A model generated the notes under the pieces. The model saw only the letters and a list, made by a program, of their open reading frames with translations. It had not been told where the DNA came from and did no database searches. Shown here in pieces: positions 10,292-20,181 of a DNA stretch of 64,000 bases (within the stretch, counting starts at the first letter, position 1; each line of letters begins with the position of its first letter). The DNA comes from Moesziomyces globuligerus (taxonomy: Eukaryota; Basidiomycota; Ustilaginomycetes; Ustilaginales; Ustilaginaceae), in contig JARVLF010000002.1 of NCBI GenBank assembly GCA_030849465.1, positions 513,328 to 577,327 of the forward strand, in the 5' to 3' direction. Position numbers and translations under genes: made by a program.

Positions 10292-11389
10292 ATGTGCGCT
10301 GAGGGCTCTTCCTCGTCGAGCCGGCCAAAGGAAGCGATGACGCAACCGCCAGAAGAACTCGCCTGTCTCTTCGTCGATTCTCACTGCCACCCTACCGACG
10401 ACCCTGCGGCCTACACCGAATCGAATCTCGATGAGCTCTCGCGACGAGTTCAAGCGAGCTCCGTTGGACACCTCGTGTGTATGTCGACCAACGCGCGAGA
10501 CCAGACGCTTGTAGCGGAGCTCGCTTCGCGTCACCCGGTCAAGGTGATTCCGTGCTTTGGCTGGCATCCGTGGTTTGCACATCAGATCTCTCTCTCGGAT
10601 CCTGTTCCCAGCAAGCACGACCATTATCACCAGCTTTTTGGAGTCAGCGGAAAACAAGAAGATGACGACGACACAATACAGGCCGAACTCGAAGCAGTGT
10701 GGGAGAACCTGCCGGAACCAGTCTCACTGACGAGTGTGTGCGAGGAAATCGGCAGGAACTTCGAGCGCTTCCCCAACGCGCTCTTGGGCGAAGTGGGCAT
10801 CGACCGAGCCTTCCGCATACCGCGCCGAGCTTGGAACTATGATCCACAGAAGTCCCTGGAGGAAGCCGCTGGCCAACCGAGGCTAACGAAGCTCAAGACG
10901 CCGCAGACGCATCAAATGACGGTCCTACGTGCTCAGATCGAAGTGGCGCTGCGCTTCAGACGCAACATCTCCCTGCATTCGGTTCAGGCAGCAGGCTTGA
11001 CCGTCGACCTGCTCTCATCCCTCCGCAACACCGACCTGGCCTCCTTCGGGGCGGTACGGTTGTCGCTGCATTCGTGTACGATGGACAACAACGTCGTCAA
11101 GTCCATCACCAAGAAGCACGCCAACGTGTACGTGGGCTTTTCGTCCACAATCAACCGCAAGCAGATCCTCCAGAAGGAGTGTCTGGCCAGTGTAGATCGC
11201 AACCGCGTCTTGATGGAGAGCGACTACCACACAGTCAAAGACATTCCCGCATTCCTGCTCCAGGCAAGCCAGTACTTTGCCGACTTGCATAGCATCGACG
11301 TCGAGGAAGCGGCACGTCAGTTGCGCTCCAACTGGAACACATTCTACTCCCCGACGTATGGCCAAGATTCCGATTCGGACACGGATTGA
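10292..11389 (+). CDS. TatD-family metal-dependent hydrolase (Scn1/Cut9-interacting type), 365 aa
   Basis: The family comprises TIM-barrel metal hydrolases, including 3'-5' DNases; the fission yeast Scn1 branch is known as Cut9-interacting. Visible motifs in order: the metal-binding DSHCHPTDD near residues 29-37, CFGWHPWF about 95, LGEVGID near 172 (the conserved metal-ligand Glu), ISLHSVQA near 230, SLHSC near 258, and MESDYHT near 310. Divergence in the last motifs (LHSC, ESDYH) suits the Scn1 branch rather than bacterial TatD. The first ATG is at 10,292; the open frame upstream to 10,250 begins with TTG and is not used. An in-frame ATG at 10,337 is an alternative start. The gene converges on choline sulfatase, 269 bp apart. 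Confidence 0.88.
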   Translation: MCAEGSSSSSRPKEAMTQPPEELACLFVDSHCHPTDDPAAYTESNLDELSRRVQASSVGHLVCMSTNARDQTLVAELASRHPVKVIPCFGWHPWFAHQISLSDPVPSKHDHYHQLFGVSGKQEDDDDTIQAELEAVWENLPEPVSLTSVCEEIGRNFERFPNALLGEVGIDRAFRIPRRAWNYDPQKSLEEAAGQPRLTKLKTPQTHQMTVLRAQIEVALRFRRNISLHSVQAAGLTVDLLSSLRNTDLASFGAVRLSLHSCTMDNNVVKSITKKHANVYVGFSSTINRKQILQKECLASVDRNRVLMESDYHTVKDIPAFLLQASQYFADLHSIDVEEAARQLRSNWNTFYSPTYGQDSDSDTD

Positions 11390-11658
11390 CCCTGCTCGCG
11401 TCAGAAAAAGTCCATCAGACGTCCAGGGGCGATACGGGCCACCGAGCGGCTGCTGCGTCCGGGCAGAACTGCCAGTGGAGTTTCATGGCTCAGCACAAAC
11501 ATCTAGCCCAAAATCGAGCCGTTATGGCGGTGACGAGCTCCTTCAAGCTCGTGAACAGCAGCCTCGGACAAGGAGCCACAGGCGGAGCGATGTCAATCTG
11601 AACTATTCGCGGGTGCAAGTGGCAACTTGTGAAGGATGAACATCGTGAATGCCGTTCC

Positions 11659-13398
11659 TCATGCTCGTTGACTTTTGCTGACAGGCGCAAGGCCAGTTTG
11701 CGGAGGTGTCGAGATGACGTTGCCGTAGGCATCGACGGGAGGATAGCGCGCCATGCGTTCAAGGTCATCCAGATCCATATGGGAGCGGATGTACATGTTC
11801 TGCGTGTCCTGAGGTACCTGGTAGTCCCATGAGGTCCACGCGCCCTGCTTCAGGCTGGAGAACACAAAGCGTCTACGTCTCTGAACCATGAGGACGTCAT
11901 CGGTGATCTTGGCCATGTCCCAGCGCTTGAGCGCCTCGACTTCAAAGTCTTCCAGCACGTTTCGTGTCGCCGCATCGAGCGAGTCCCGGTCCGCAGCGAG
12001 GTTGACCAACTCCTTCGGATCGTGAATCAGGTCGAAAAGCTGCGGTGGGTCGGCGGGGCAAGTGACGAACTTCCAAGGGCCACGTCGGATCATGCAGAGA
12101 GGAGCGACGGTTCCCTCGCCCATGTACTCTGCGATCACAGTGTCGTGGCCCGCACCTCCCAGTAGATGAGGCAGCATGCTGATGCCATCAAGGGGCAGAT
12201 GCTCCTGCAGGGGGATGCCGACGATATCGCAGAAGGTGGGCAAGAGATCCATGGTTGAGACGTTGGCCTTGACCCGGCGAGGTTCGAACATCTTTGGATA
12301 GTTGAAGAGCAGAGGCACACGGACCGAGCTCTCGAAGTAGCTCATCTTGTACCAGAGCGAGCGCTCGCCAAGCATGTCGCCGTGGTCGCCGCTGAACACG
12401 ATGATGGTATCGTCGCGCAGGCCGCACTTTTCGAGTGTGGAGAGCAGCTGCCCAATCTTGGCATCGACGTATGAGACGGAGCCGTAGTAGGCGCGCTTGG
12501 CGCGCTTGATCTGCTCTCGGGTGAATTCGCGGCCGTCCAGATCGCAAACGTGACGGAGGCGCTTCGAATGTGGGTCCTGCCTGTCCGGGTGGATCTCGAC
12601 TTCTGGCATGTTGATGTCGACGTCCTCGTAGAGGTTCCAGAACTCTTCCTCGATGGTGTAGGGGTCGTGAGGATGAGTGAAACTGACGGTAAGCGCAAAG
12701 GGGCGTGTGGAGCTCGCGCCGCCACGTCTTCGAGCGTGATCGAAGAGGTATTGGTTGGACTTGTGCAGTACCTCCTCGTCATAGTCCATCTGGTTCGAAC
12801 GGACGCAAGGACCGGCCTGGAGAATGCTGGATGCGTTGTGATACCATTCGAGCCTTCTGTCGGGCTCGTCCCAGTTGACAGCCCAGCCATAGTCGCCGGG
12901 ATAGATATCTGCGGTCAGACGCTTCTCGAACCCGTGCAGCTGGTCGCCGATGAAGTGCATTTTGCCGGCGAGGACGGTTTCGTAGCCAGCAGAGCGCAGG
13001 TAATGGGCGTAGGTGGGAAGGTCGGAGCTGATGGAGGAAGCGTTATCGTAGGCGCCGATTTTGGAGGGCAGCTGGCCGGTGACAAGGGCCATGCGCGAAG
13101 GAGCACAGAGGGGCGAGTTGCAGTAGGCCGAATCCAAGACGACTGCATCGCGAGCGAGACGGTCCAGGTTGGGAGTGAGGATCTGCGACTTTTCGTTGTA
13201 CATGCGCAGCTGCGGAGCGGCAAGCTGGTCGGCCATGATAAAGAGGATGTTGGGTCTGCTAGTGGGCGTTGCCGCGCCGGGCTGCGCACCGTTGGCGAGG
13301 CCGCTCGCGAGGCCGCTCGCGAGGCCGTCGCCAACCGCCGAGGCGCCTAGATGGAACGAGTGGGCGGCGCCAGAGCCATAAGCATCTTGCACAGGCAT
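11659..13398 (-). CDS. Choline sulfatase, 579 aa
   Basis: It hydrolyses choline-O-sulfate, a fungal sulfur store and osmolyte, to choline and sulfate. The sulfatase fold starts with PNILFIMADQLAAPQLRMY (49-67), where D57 should bind the metal. CNSPLCAPSR (93-102) carries the C-x-P-S-R signature, with C98 the expected formylglycine precursor. GKMHFIGDQLHGFEKRLTAD and FSGDHGDMLGE are typical of BetC-type enzymes. The C-terminal block with QRRRRFVFSSLKQGAWTSWD fits the choline-sulfatase C-terminal domain. I chose the ATG at 13,398; the open frame to 13,503 begins with GTG. N-terminal residues ~25-37 are a short GLAS repeat encoded by a 12-bp tandem repeat. A TATA-like element lies about 110 bp upstream. 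Confidence 0.93.
   Translation of the reverse strand: MPVQDAYGSGAAHSFHLGASAVGDGLASGLASGLANGAQPGAATPTSRPNILFIMADQLAAPQLRMYNEKSQILTPNLDRLARDAVVLDSAYCNSPLCAPSRMALVTGQLPSKIGAYDNASSISSDLPTYAHYLRSAGYETVLAGKMHFIGDQLHGFEKRLTADIYPGDYGWAVNWDEPDRRLEWYHNASSILQAGPCVRSNQMDYDEEVLHKSNQYLFDHARRRGGASSTRPFALTVSFTHPHDPYTIEEEFWNLYEDVDINMPEVEIHPDRQDPHSKRLRHVCDLDGREFTREQIKRAKRAYYGSVSYVDAKIGQLLSTLEKCGLRDDTIIVFSGDHGDMLGERSLWYKMSYFESSVRVPLLFNYPKMFEPRRVKANVSTMDLLPTFCDIVGIPLQEHLPLDGISMLPHLLGGAGHDTVIAEYMGEGTVAPLCMIRRGPWKFVTCPADPPQLFDLIHDPKELVNLAADRDSLDAATRNVLEDFEVEALKRWDMAKITDDVLMVQRRRRFVFSSLKQGAWTSWDYQVPQDTQNMYIRSHMDLDDLERMARYPPVDAYGNVISTPPQTGLAPVSKSQRA
13297..13330 (-). repeat. 12-bp tandem repeat inside the choline sulfatase N-terminus
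   Basis: The plus-strand unit GAGGCCGCTCGC occurs twice perfectly and a third time partially. It codes for the GLAS repeats before the catalytic fold. Because the unit is a multiple of three, copy-number changes would keep the frame. Confidence 0.8.
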
Positions 13399-14397
13399 GT
13401 TGCTCAAGCTCGCAGATCGTGGTGCCGCGAATGGGGGAGCGTAGCGAGAGACCCTGATGATATGGAGGAAGGGGAGGGGCGAGGACAGGAAGATGCTATT
13501 CACTGCAGTATATTTACGGTGTGGGGGTTAGCCTCGGCCATAGGAGCAGGCTTTTGGGTTTGGAGGGGAAGGCATGCCTGCGTCGAGGTGGTCTTGGTCA
13601 GCAGATGGCGCTTGGCCGGCGTGCGAACAAGAGGGGCGGGCGGGGCATGGTCTTGCGTGTTGCAGGTGTTGGCAGGTGAGACTGCATGCTGGATGCAGGG
13701 CGAGCGTGAATGTGAAATGGGCGGGTGATGATGTGGAGAAAGGCGGGGATGAGGGAGCACGCCATCCATGGCCAAACGCGTGCAATTTTTCGCCAAGATG
13801 GCGTCTTTCGCGGACCCTGCGAAGGAGCCCAGATCACACGAGTGTAGGAGCCTCACGGTCCTCGACGGTCAAGCCGATGCGTGGTTCGGTTCGGATCGGA
13901 TGGGTCTGCGCCGCGGAGGCGTGCGTTGGTTTGGCATGCAAGAGAACAAGCCCGACAGAAGCCTCGAAGGCTTATCGAACCCGAACCCTGTTGGGCTGCC
14001 ACTGCAGCGTGGGCCCGACGCGTTTTGACAGCCGGCACTCGTCCGCTTCCAAGGGTCAAGCGGCGCGCGGGGGCGGGGGCGGCACTATACATTTTTCACA
14101 ACCATTTCTTCCAACGAGACCCTGGCCGGCAGAAGCATGCATTCAACCTGCACAGAGTCACATTGAGCTATCCTCCCAAACGTCTGGCTCCCGTCGCCGA
14201 TCCTCATCTGACGCTGACACGCCCGAAATCGGCATCGGGAAGCTCTGGTCATCCGTGCGGGCATCGCGTGCTTCGTTCTTGATCATATTGATTAGCCGGG
14301 CCCCAGATGGCCAAGGGCAGGAAAAGCGGGTCCATTGACTTTGCAAGCCAGCAGCACGGACCTGTCGAGGCTGCGGGGTGCGAAGCGGGTCTATTCG
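13399..14397. other. Intergenic region, promoter of choline sulfatase
   Basis: One kilobase lies between the choline sulfatase start and the 3' end of the FAR-17a gene. A TATATTTA element is at about 13,508-13,515. No open frame here has a recognisable or domain-like translation, and I see no RNA gene. Confidence 0.4.
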
Positions 14398-15409
14398 CTA
14401 CTGACGCTTGGAGCCTTTGGACGCTTGGCCCTTGAATCGAGCTTGCAGTCGCGCGACCACGGCACCCACGGTGCATGCCGCGAACCCAGCGACACTGTAG
14501 AATGCGATTCGCTGCGAGCTGCTCATCAGGTCCAGCAGAGGGTAAGGATAATGTCCGTTCATCTCGGCACACTTTGCTGCCCAAAGACTGCAAAGTAGCC
14601 ACCCGCAGTCGCCAGGACGATAGGTCAAAAGTCAGCGTCGAACGTCGGGATCTCGACGGATACATTCGAGCCTTTCCATCAAATGCTCGTACTTACGCAT
14701 AACCGATCGTCACGGCAGCCGCCACCGCGACGATGTGGATCGAATCGGGCAACCGTCGACTGAACAGGAAGAAGTCGACGAGCAGGAAGACGCCCGGGAA
14801 AGCATGCAAGCTTGCGTCGATCGAGAAAGGCACCGTCACCGCTTCTTCGCGCAGTACCTGACCGGGATTCTGTGGATCCATGACCTGCTTGGGCTGCATG
14901 AGAAGGTCCTTATTGATCAACGCAATCGACCAGTAGAGCGCCGTGATCATCGTCTCGGTCGGCAGAGACGCAGCCATCGCCAAGTCTTTGATCCAGCGCA
15001 GCGCTGACGCCGCGTTCACATACAAAACAAGGGATTCATTCTTATCAGCTGTTTGTCCCAGCCGTCAAGCCCCCAACGTCTACTCAGAGACATACCTTCT
15101 GGCGTGCCACCAATGTCCAGGATCACGGCCAAGGTCATCGTGATGGTCGTTCCCGTCAAGCCGCACATGGTAAGGAATTGCATGAAGCCTTTCAGCCCAA
15201 AGATGAAGCTCCTTGTCAGTATCTGCACCCGCAACGCAGCTCGCTGGTAGAGCATCCTCGGTGTGATTATTCGTACCTCCGTATTCCTCTTGCATGTTGA
15301 CGCCGAGCAAATCCGTCAGGACGTCGAGGGACTTGAAACCATACACGCAGGAGGACAGCGCAATGACATGCCATACAAACCCAGCCAGTCGTTTGATCGT
15401 AAATGTCAT
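14398..15409 (-). CDS. FAR-17a/AIG1-like multi-pass membrane protein, 4 exons, 240 aa
   Basis: I assembled four exons on the minus strand: 15,409-15,277, 15,188-15,096, 15,003-14,697 and 14,587-14,398. Introns of 88, 92 and 109 nt start GTACGA, GTATGT and GTAAGT, end in AG, and carry CTGAC/CTGAT branch-like sites. Phases agree (1, 1, 2). The joined protein reads through the family motifs: GFMQFLTMCGL after the first junction, then TETMITALYW, SIDASLHAFPGVFLLVDFF and HYPYPLLDL. The family (human AIG1/ADTRP) comprises ER or plasma-membrane enzymes that hydrolyse fatty-acid esters of hydroxy fatty acids through a Thr and a His. Several hydrophobic helices are visible. This is the only clearly spliced gene found in the window. 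Confidence 0.88.
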
Positions 15410-16058
15410 GTTGGCTCCTGTCTCGACAGAGTCCGATGCTGGAGCCTTCTGCTATCCCAGAGGTGGTCTCTTGCAAGGGAAGATGAGTGCAGGATGGAGC
15501 GGTAGCAAGTGACGGGATCGATTCAAGGAAGCAACTTGGAGAATCTAACGTCGCCGACTAGATGGTCAAGGGGCAAGGAGCGGCAAGGGGCACGCCATCG
15601 ACATGTGCCCCGGCTCTCGTTGCCGCGACCATCCCGAGTAGCCTTCAGGGCCCTCTGGCACCTGCAGCATCACGAGCGGGCCGGAGTAATGTTTGAGTGG
15701 AGGCCGCCTCGACATATCCGCGGAATCTGCAGGAACGACAGAGCTGATCAAGTGCCGCATGTGGATGCGCGAATTTCTGATCCCCAGTTTAAGGCGTAAA
15801 TTACGATTTTATTGTTGCTTCCGACAATCCGTTCGGTAATAATTCACTCAAGAAATGCAGCTGTCGCACTTCCGCGAAGGAAGTCTACGAACCATGAGCA
15901 AACTTGAATCTGGGATGATGGCTAATATTAACCCAAATGAGTGTGAGTCTATGGATACAAAGCGGTGACAGTAAGATCCCGTGAAAGAGAGTGATTGTTC
16001 GTGGGGAAGGATGGGAGCGCCAAGCAAGTGGTTGAGGGAGAGAAAGGGTTCGGACCCA
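15410..16058. other. Intergenic, no gene seen
   Basis: This 650-bp stretch holds the upstream region of the FAR-17a gene and the 3' flank of the alpha/beta hydrolase. The centre (15,790-15,960) is AT-richer than its surroundings. No supportable coding or RNA feature was found. Confidence 0.4.
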
Positions 16059-17441
16059 TTACAGTCGGCTCTCGCGGAAGAAGGGCATGGTGACATCGGT
16101 CTCGCGCCAGAAGCGGACGATGCGGTGAGCGATCTCGATCGGTCGCTCGTGTGGAAGGTTGTGTGTGCCGGTCATGACCTCAAAGTGCAGGTTGGGGATG
16201 CCTTGTGCCGTGTGGAAGATCTCCTCGAGAGGAAGAAGAAGAGGCTTGTGCGCCGAGACAAACAGAACTGGCAGACGAGCGGGCAGGCAGTGAAGGTACT
16301 GCGATACCTGCATCCCTGGGCGGTTGCCTCGGATCGAAAGCGCTTCCGCCACCTTGTCGGCGCTGCGCTCGACAGTGCCAGGGTTGCTTTGCGACTCTGT
16401 CAGCATACCTGCCGCGAAGGCGTCTCGCACAGATGGATGCCACAGCTTCATGTGCTTGTCCGTGTCGGCTTCGTGGCGGGCCTCTTCGCGCGACTCCCAT
16501 CGGTCCTTCTTCAGCAATGTGTACCTAGCCAGAGGCACAGCGTGAATGCGGTCCACCTGCTCGAAAGTTCCCAGAATGCTTTCGAGCAGAACAACCGAGT
16601 CAAAGAGGTCTGGGAAGTGATAGGATGCTTGCGTCAACGCAGCACCTCCGAAAGAGTGGCCGATGCCAACCAGTTTCTTGCGCGGCAGGCGAGGAAGGTG
16701 GAAGTCGAGCGTGCGTGAAGGCTCCACCGGAGTCGAGGTCGGCGTCGAGGGCATGAAGCAGCAGATGAACTGAAGAATGTCGCGTGCGAGATCGTTGCCA
16801 TCGATGCAGCGATCGCTAAACTCGAGGGGCGAGGGGTCGTCAAGCTGTCTGTTGACGACAGCCGACATGCCGTGACCGAGGGTGTCAATCATCCAGATCT
16901 CCTCGATCTCATTCGGCTTCGTCCTCAGGAGCTCGTCGACGATGGGGATGTAGCACTCCTTGGAGAAGCCGAGGCCGTGTGTGAGGATGAGAATCTTGGC
17001 GTCGGGGTTCTTTGGTGCGCGCTTGGGGATGAGACGCTCCACGACGAGGACACGACGCTTGCGCATCTGCTTGGGGTCGGTTCCACCCCGCACAAAGGGA
17101 GTGTACAGACCCGGGGTAGGCTCCACCTTGACCGGGACAAAGTGGCATGCGTCCACAGCGCGAGCATTCTGAGAGAGAACCTCGTGGGTGCCGGGCAGGA
17201 GCTCCGACAGCGACTCCCCACCGGCAAGTGGTGCAGAGTACGTAGCACGTGGATAGGCGATGGGCATGGTGAAGTTGGCGCGGTGGAAGCCGGCACCATG
17301 CGAAGATCCAGCCGGATATTGCGGGGCGGGAGGGTTGATAGAGAGGTGATGGAGGCGCTCAGCAGCCAGGTGAGCGGCCTCGAGGTCGATGGGCGCGAGA
17401 CAGGAGCCGAAGCCGGTGTCGATCTGCTTAGGAGCCTGCAT
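16059..17441 (-). CDS. Alpha/beta hydrolase with C-terminal peroxisomal signal (SRL), 460 aa
   Basis: The alpha/beta-hydrolase fold is shown by the oxyanion segment LTHGLGFSKE (153-162), the nucleophile elbow GIGHSFGGAA (259-268, Ser263) and a late GTHNLPHERP with the probable catalytic His. The protein ends RESRL. SRL is a canonical type 1 peroxisomal targeting tripeptide. Peroxisomal alpha/beta hydrolases in fungi include the yeast lipase Lpx1 and Alternaria AKT2-like enzymes, so a fatty-acyl or acyl-ester substrate is plausible but unproven. A ~145-residue N-terminal extension precedes the fold. The start is the ATG at 17,441; the longer frame to 17,549 begins with GTG. A TATATAT element lies about 215 bp upstream. 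Confidence 0.88.
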   Translation of the reverse strand: MQAPKQIDTGFGSCLAPIDLEAAHLAAERLHHLSINPPAPQYPAGSSHGAGFHRANFTMPIAYPRATYSAPLAGGESLSELLPGTHEVLSQNARAVDACHFVPVKVEPTPGLYTPFVRGGTDPKQMRKRRVLVVERLIPKRAPKNPDAKILILTHGLGFSKECYIPIVDELLRTKPNEIEEIWMIDTLGHGMSAVVNRQLDDPSPLEFSDRCIDGNDLARDILQFICCFMPSTPTSTPVEPSRTLDFHLPRLPRKKLVGIGHSFGGAALTQASYHFPDLFDSVVLLESILGTFEQVDRIHAVPLARYTLLKKDRWESREEARHEADTDKHMKLWHPSVRDAFAAGMLTESQSNPGTVERSADKVAEALSIRGNRPGMQVSQYLHCLPARLPVLFVSAHKPLLLPLEEIFHTAQGIPNLHFEVMTGTHNLPHERPIEIAHRIVRFWRETDVTMPFFRESRL

Positions 17442-18016
17442 TGTGTCGAAGGGGCTGATCGTGACTCTGAACCCTGTCCAGCAGGAAATTGAGAGAAGAG
17501 ATGGTGGTGACGAAGAAATCGACCAGTACGTCGGATACTTGAGAGACACCAGCTCTGCAAGAGGAGCGCAAGGTCGACAGGAGCGTAGGAGAGGCGAAGG
17601 TAAGGGGTTAGGAGAGCGGGCTTACAGGCACGGGGTCGCAGATTGGGGATCTTGGTATATATCGATCATCTTTGCGTCGGAGAAGGCTCTCGCAAGGCAG
17701 TGTTGTGGAAGCGCAAACACGATAAGCACCGAGAAGGCCGAAGTTCACTTTTCTCGAAAGTTTGTCCGGACGCTGTGAAGGGAAGTCGGAGCTTCACACG
17801 GCACACGGCAGGGATGTCTGAAGGTACTGTCGGTGATCAATGGCTTTCCAGGCGCATCGCCAAGGTCTCAGAACAATATTTGCCGAGGTGTGTGGCGGAG
17901 TGTGGCGGGCGGCGCTAAGCCTTTGCGCACATGCGCGGACTTTGAACGCCGTCAGGCCGCGACGATTGGCGCTGACAGTCCAGAGAATAGGAGGCAGGGC
18001 GTGGGCCCTCTCGAAA

Positions 18017-18036
18017 GGGGGCGGGGGGGGGGGGGG
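18017..18036 (+). repeat. G tract
   Basis: An almost uninterrupted run of G residues with a single C near its start. It could form a G-quadruplex and is a likely site of assembly or length variation. Confidence 0.8.
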
Positions 18037-18710
18037 CAAGCAAGGATGGAGCCCAAGTCGAGATCGGGTATGTCTCGGAACGGTGGAAACACTGTTTTAG
18101 ACAGGATGCGGCAGGACTGACCTCAGCGGAGGAAAGCAAGCGGAGCTGATGCGGTCTGGAAGTAGACTCCGCAGGAGCAAAGCGAGCTTTGGAACGCCAC
18201 GAGGTGGCACCTGCAGTAGATTGCAGGCGCCTGGAGGATTGGTTCCTCGCTTGGCTAGATGCAGGTCCAAGCCAGTGAGTGATCGCCGACTCGCTTCGTT
18301 GGCTTCCCCTTCATACTGAGGCGCAGGCTCTCTGACCCGAAGACAAGCCCCCGCCACGAATGTGGAAGAGGGTTGGTGGGATCAACGCATGTCACTGCCT
18401 CGGTCGCTGTGCAGCGCTGCGAGCAGTCTTTGGCCGCGAAACGATAGGACAAGCGGAGAGCATGACTTGCTTGTTTGCGTGTCAAGATAGCATTTGTTGG
18501 GTTGGCGCAATGGAAAGGTTCAAACACCGCAGAGACGGACGAGGCTGTACGCTGGCTGAGGTCGCGGAGACAGCTTTGCCGCGACGGCCGAGGATGGCTC
18601 AAAGTGACAGCTACAGAATACTCGCCGAATCCGACACGCCGTGACGGGCTGTATTTTCCTCGCGGCGTGGCGCCTTCTAGTGCCCGCACTAAGCGCTAGC
18701 GCCTGCAAGC

Positions 18711-18755
18711 GCTCCAGTTGGCTCCAGTTGGCTGCAGTTGGCTGCAGTTGGCTTT
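18711..18755 (+). repeat. 10-bp tandem repeat (GCTCCAGTTG / GCTGCAGTTG)
   Basis: Four consecutive decamers, two GCTCCAGTTG then two GCTGCAGTTG, followed by GCTTT. A related CAGTTGGCTGCAG string recurs at about 43,644-43,656 upstream of the G-alpha gene. Confidence 0.8.
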
Positions 18756-20181
18756 GCTGCAGACTCGGCGCAAGACACGAGGGTCGATGGATGCACTGTG
18801 CAGCAGCATGTCCACGGGCTCTCGGTCACAGAGTCCGATGCGAAACTGGCTTTGGGTGGTGAAACAAGAGCGGTCGCCGTTAGGGCGCGCCCATCAATTC
18901 AAAATTGGCACTTTTCGAGATCACGCAAGCAGAGCGATGATCTGCAGGCCTCCGCTGCTTCCGATTTCAAACGCAGACAAGTGACAGGCAGCGCTGAATA
19001 CAAATTCAAAATATACGCCGACGCCTCGTGAGACACAGGATTCTGGACTCAGTCAGACCTCGACCCGCCTCGAGGAGCGCAAGCGAGAGGCGTGGGTGCT
19101 CGACCCTTATGCGGCGACGCTTCCGGCAGCCAGCCGCTCTACGGCCTTGTTGTGACTTGCTCCCCGCCCAAGCCCAAAAGACGGACACGGAACCAGTGTT
19201 TATGTTCCTGGATTCTAGCCGCCTTGGCACGCTGACGGGTTGCCATCCGAGTCAGGTCGAGTGCGAAGCGACCCATGAGAAGATTTGCAAAAAGGATGTC
19301 TCTCGGACTTGCCTCAATTCAGCCCCGCTAACCGCTCTGGATGGTGCACTCACACCTGTCAGCCTGCTTGCTGCTCTCTGGCCCCCGACCTAGCCGCGCT
19401 CTCGATGTATCCTCATCTTGGATTCTCGTAATGGCGTGTGCGAGACGGCATGGGAAGATGTCTCATCTGCTCTTGCTTTCTCACGCCTGGGCTACGTAGA
19501 CCGATGGCAACAAGCTCACCTTCTGGATAAGGCTGACGACCCCTTCCCTGCCGTCAATAAAGCAACCCTACCGGGTCTCTTTCTTTTTGCCAGGCTTGGT
19601 CGGGGCCCTTCGGGTTGGCGCTGTCGTTCGCATTCCGGTGCGGTTATCTTTGAAGAGCATCACGTCAATCGGAGATGACATTGTCCGGCAACATGCCCAA
19701 CCTGAGATAGCAGGATGGTAGACACAAGGTTAGCTGGGTTGAAACTCGCCCAAGGCTGTCTCACATACGTTCGGTCCTCTTTTCACTTACGCCTCCTCAC
19801 GATCTCGATTTCTTCTCGATCTCGAGAGCACGCCATCTTCTGACGTCCCGCCCTTCTTCTTCCACTCGACATACATCGAGACGTGTCATGTGTGCAGCTC
19901 AAGCCGGCTTACCATCCGTCGTCCGTCTATTCCGAGCTCTTCCAGCCGGGACCAGCCAGGGAAAACCGCATAGCCATGATGCCGCGGAAGCTCATTGTTC
20001 CGTTGGAAGTAGTATCCATCTCTCAGTGTCTGCGCAAGACGACCTGCTGATCACCGCCACACGCAAGGCAGTCTGACTTCACGTCCACTCGGTCGGGCGC
20101 GCTCGGTCCGGCGCAAAGACTTCTCCGTTCTAGACTGATCATTTCGGAACCTGGACTCGATTGCCAGTGCTGGGTCAAGCT

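Larger units (their letters stand above)
17442..20181. other. 2.7-kb intergenic stretch without supportable gene
   Basis: Many short frames occur on both strands, but none has a domain-like translation or consistent codon pattern, and I could not assemble a spliced gene. The stretch holds the promoter of the alpha/beta hydrolase (TATATATC near 17,656), a long G tract (18,017-18,036) and a 10-bp tandem repeat (18,711-18,755). Noncoding transcripts or a rapidly evolving multi-exon gene cannot be excluded. Confidence 0.45.
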
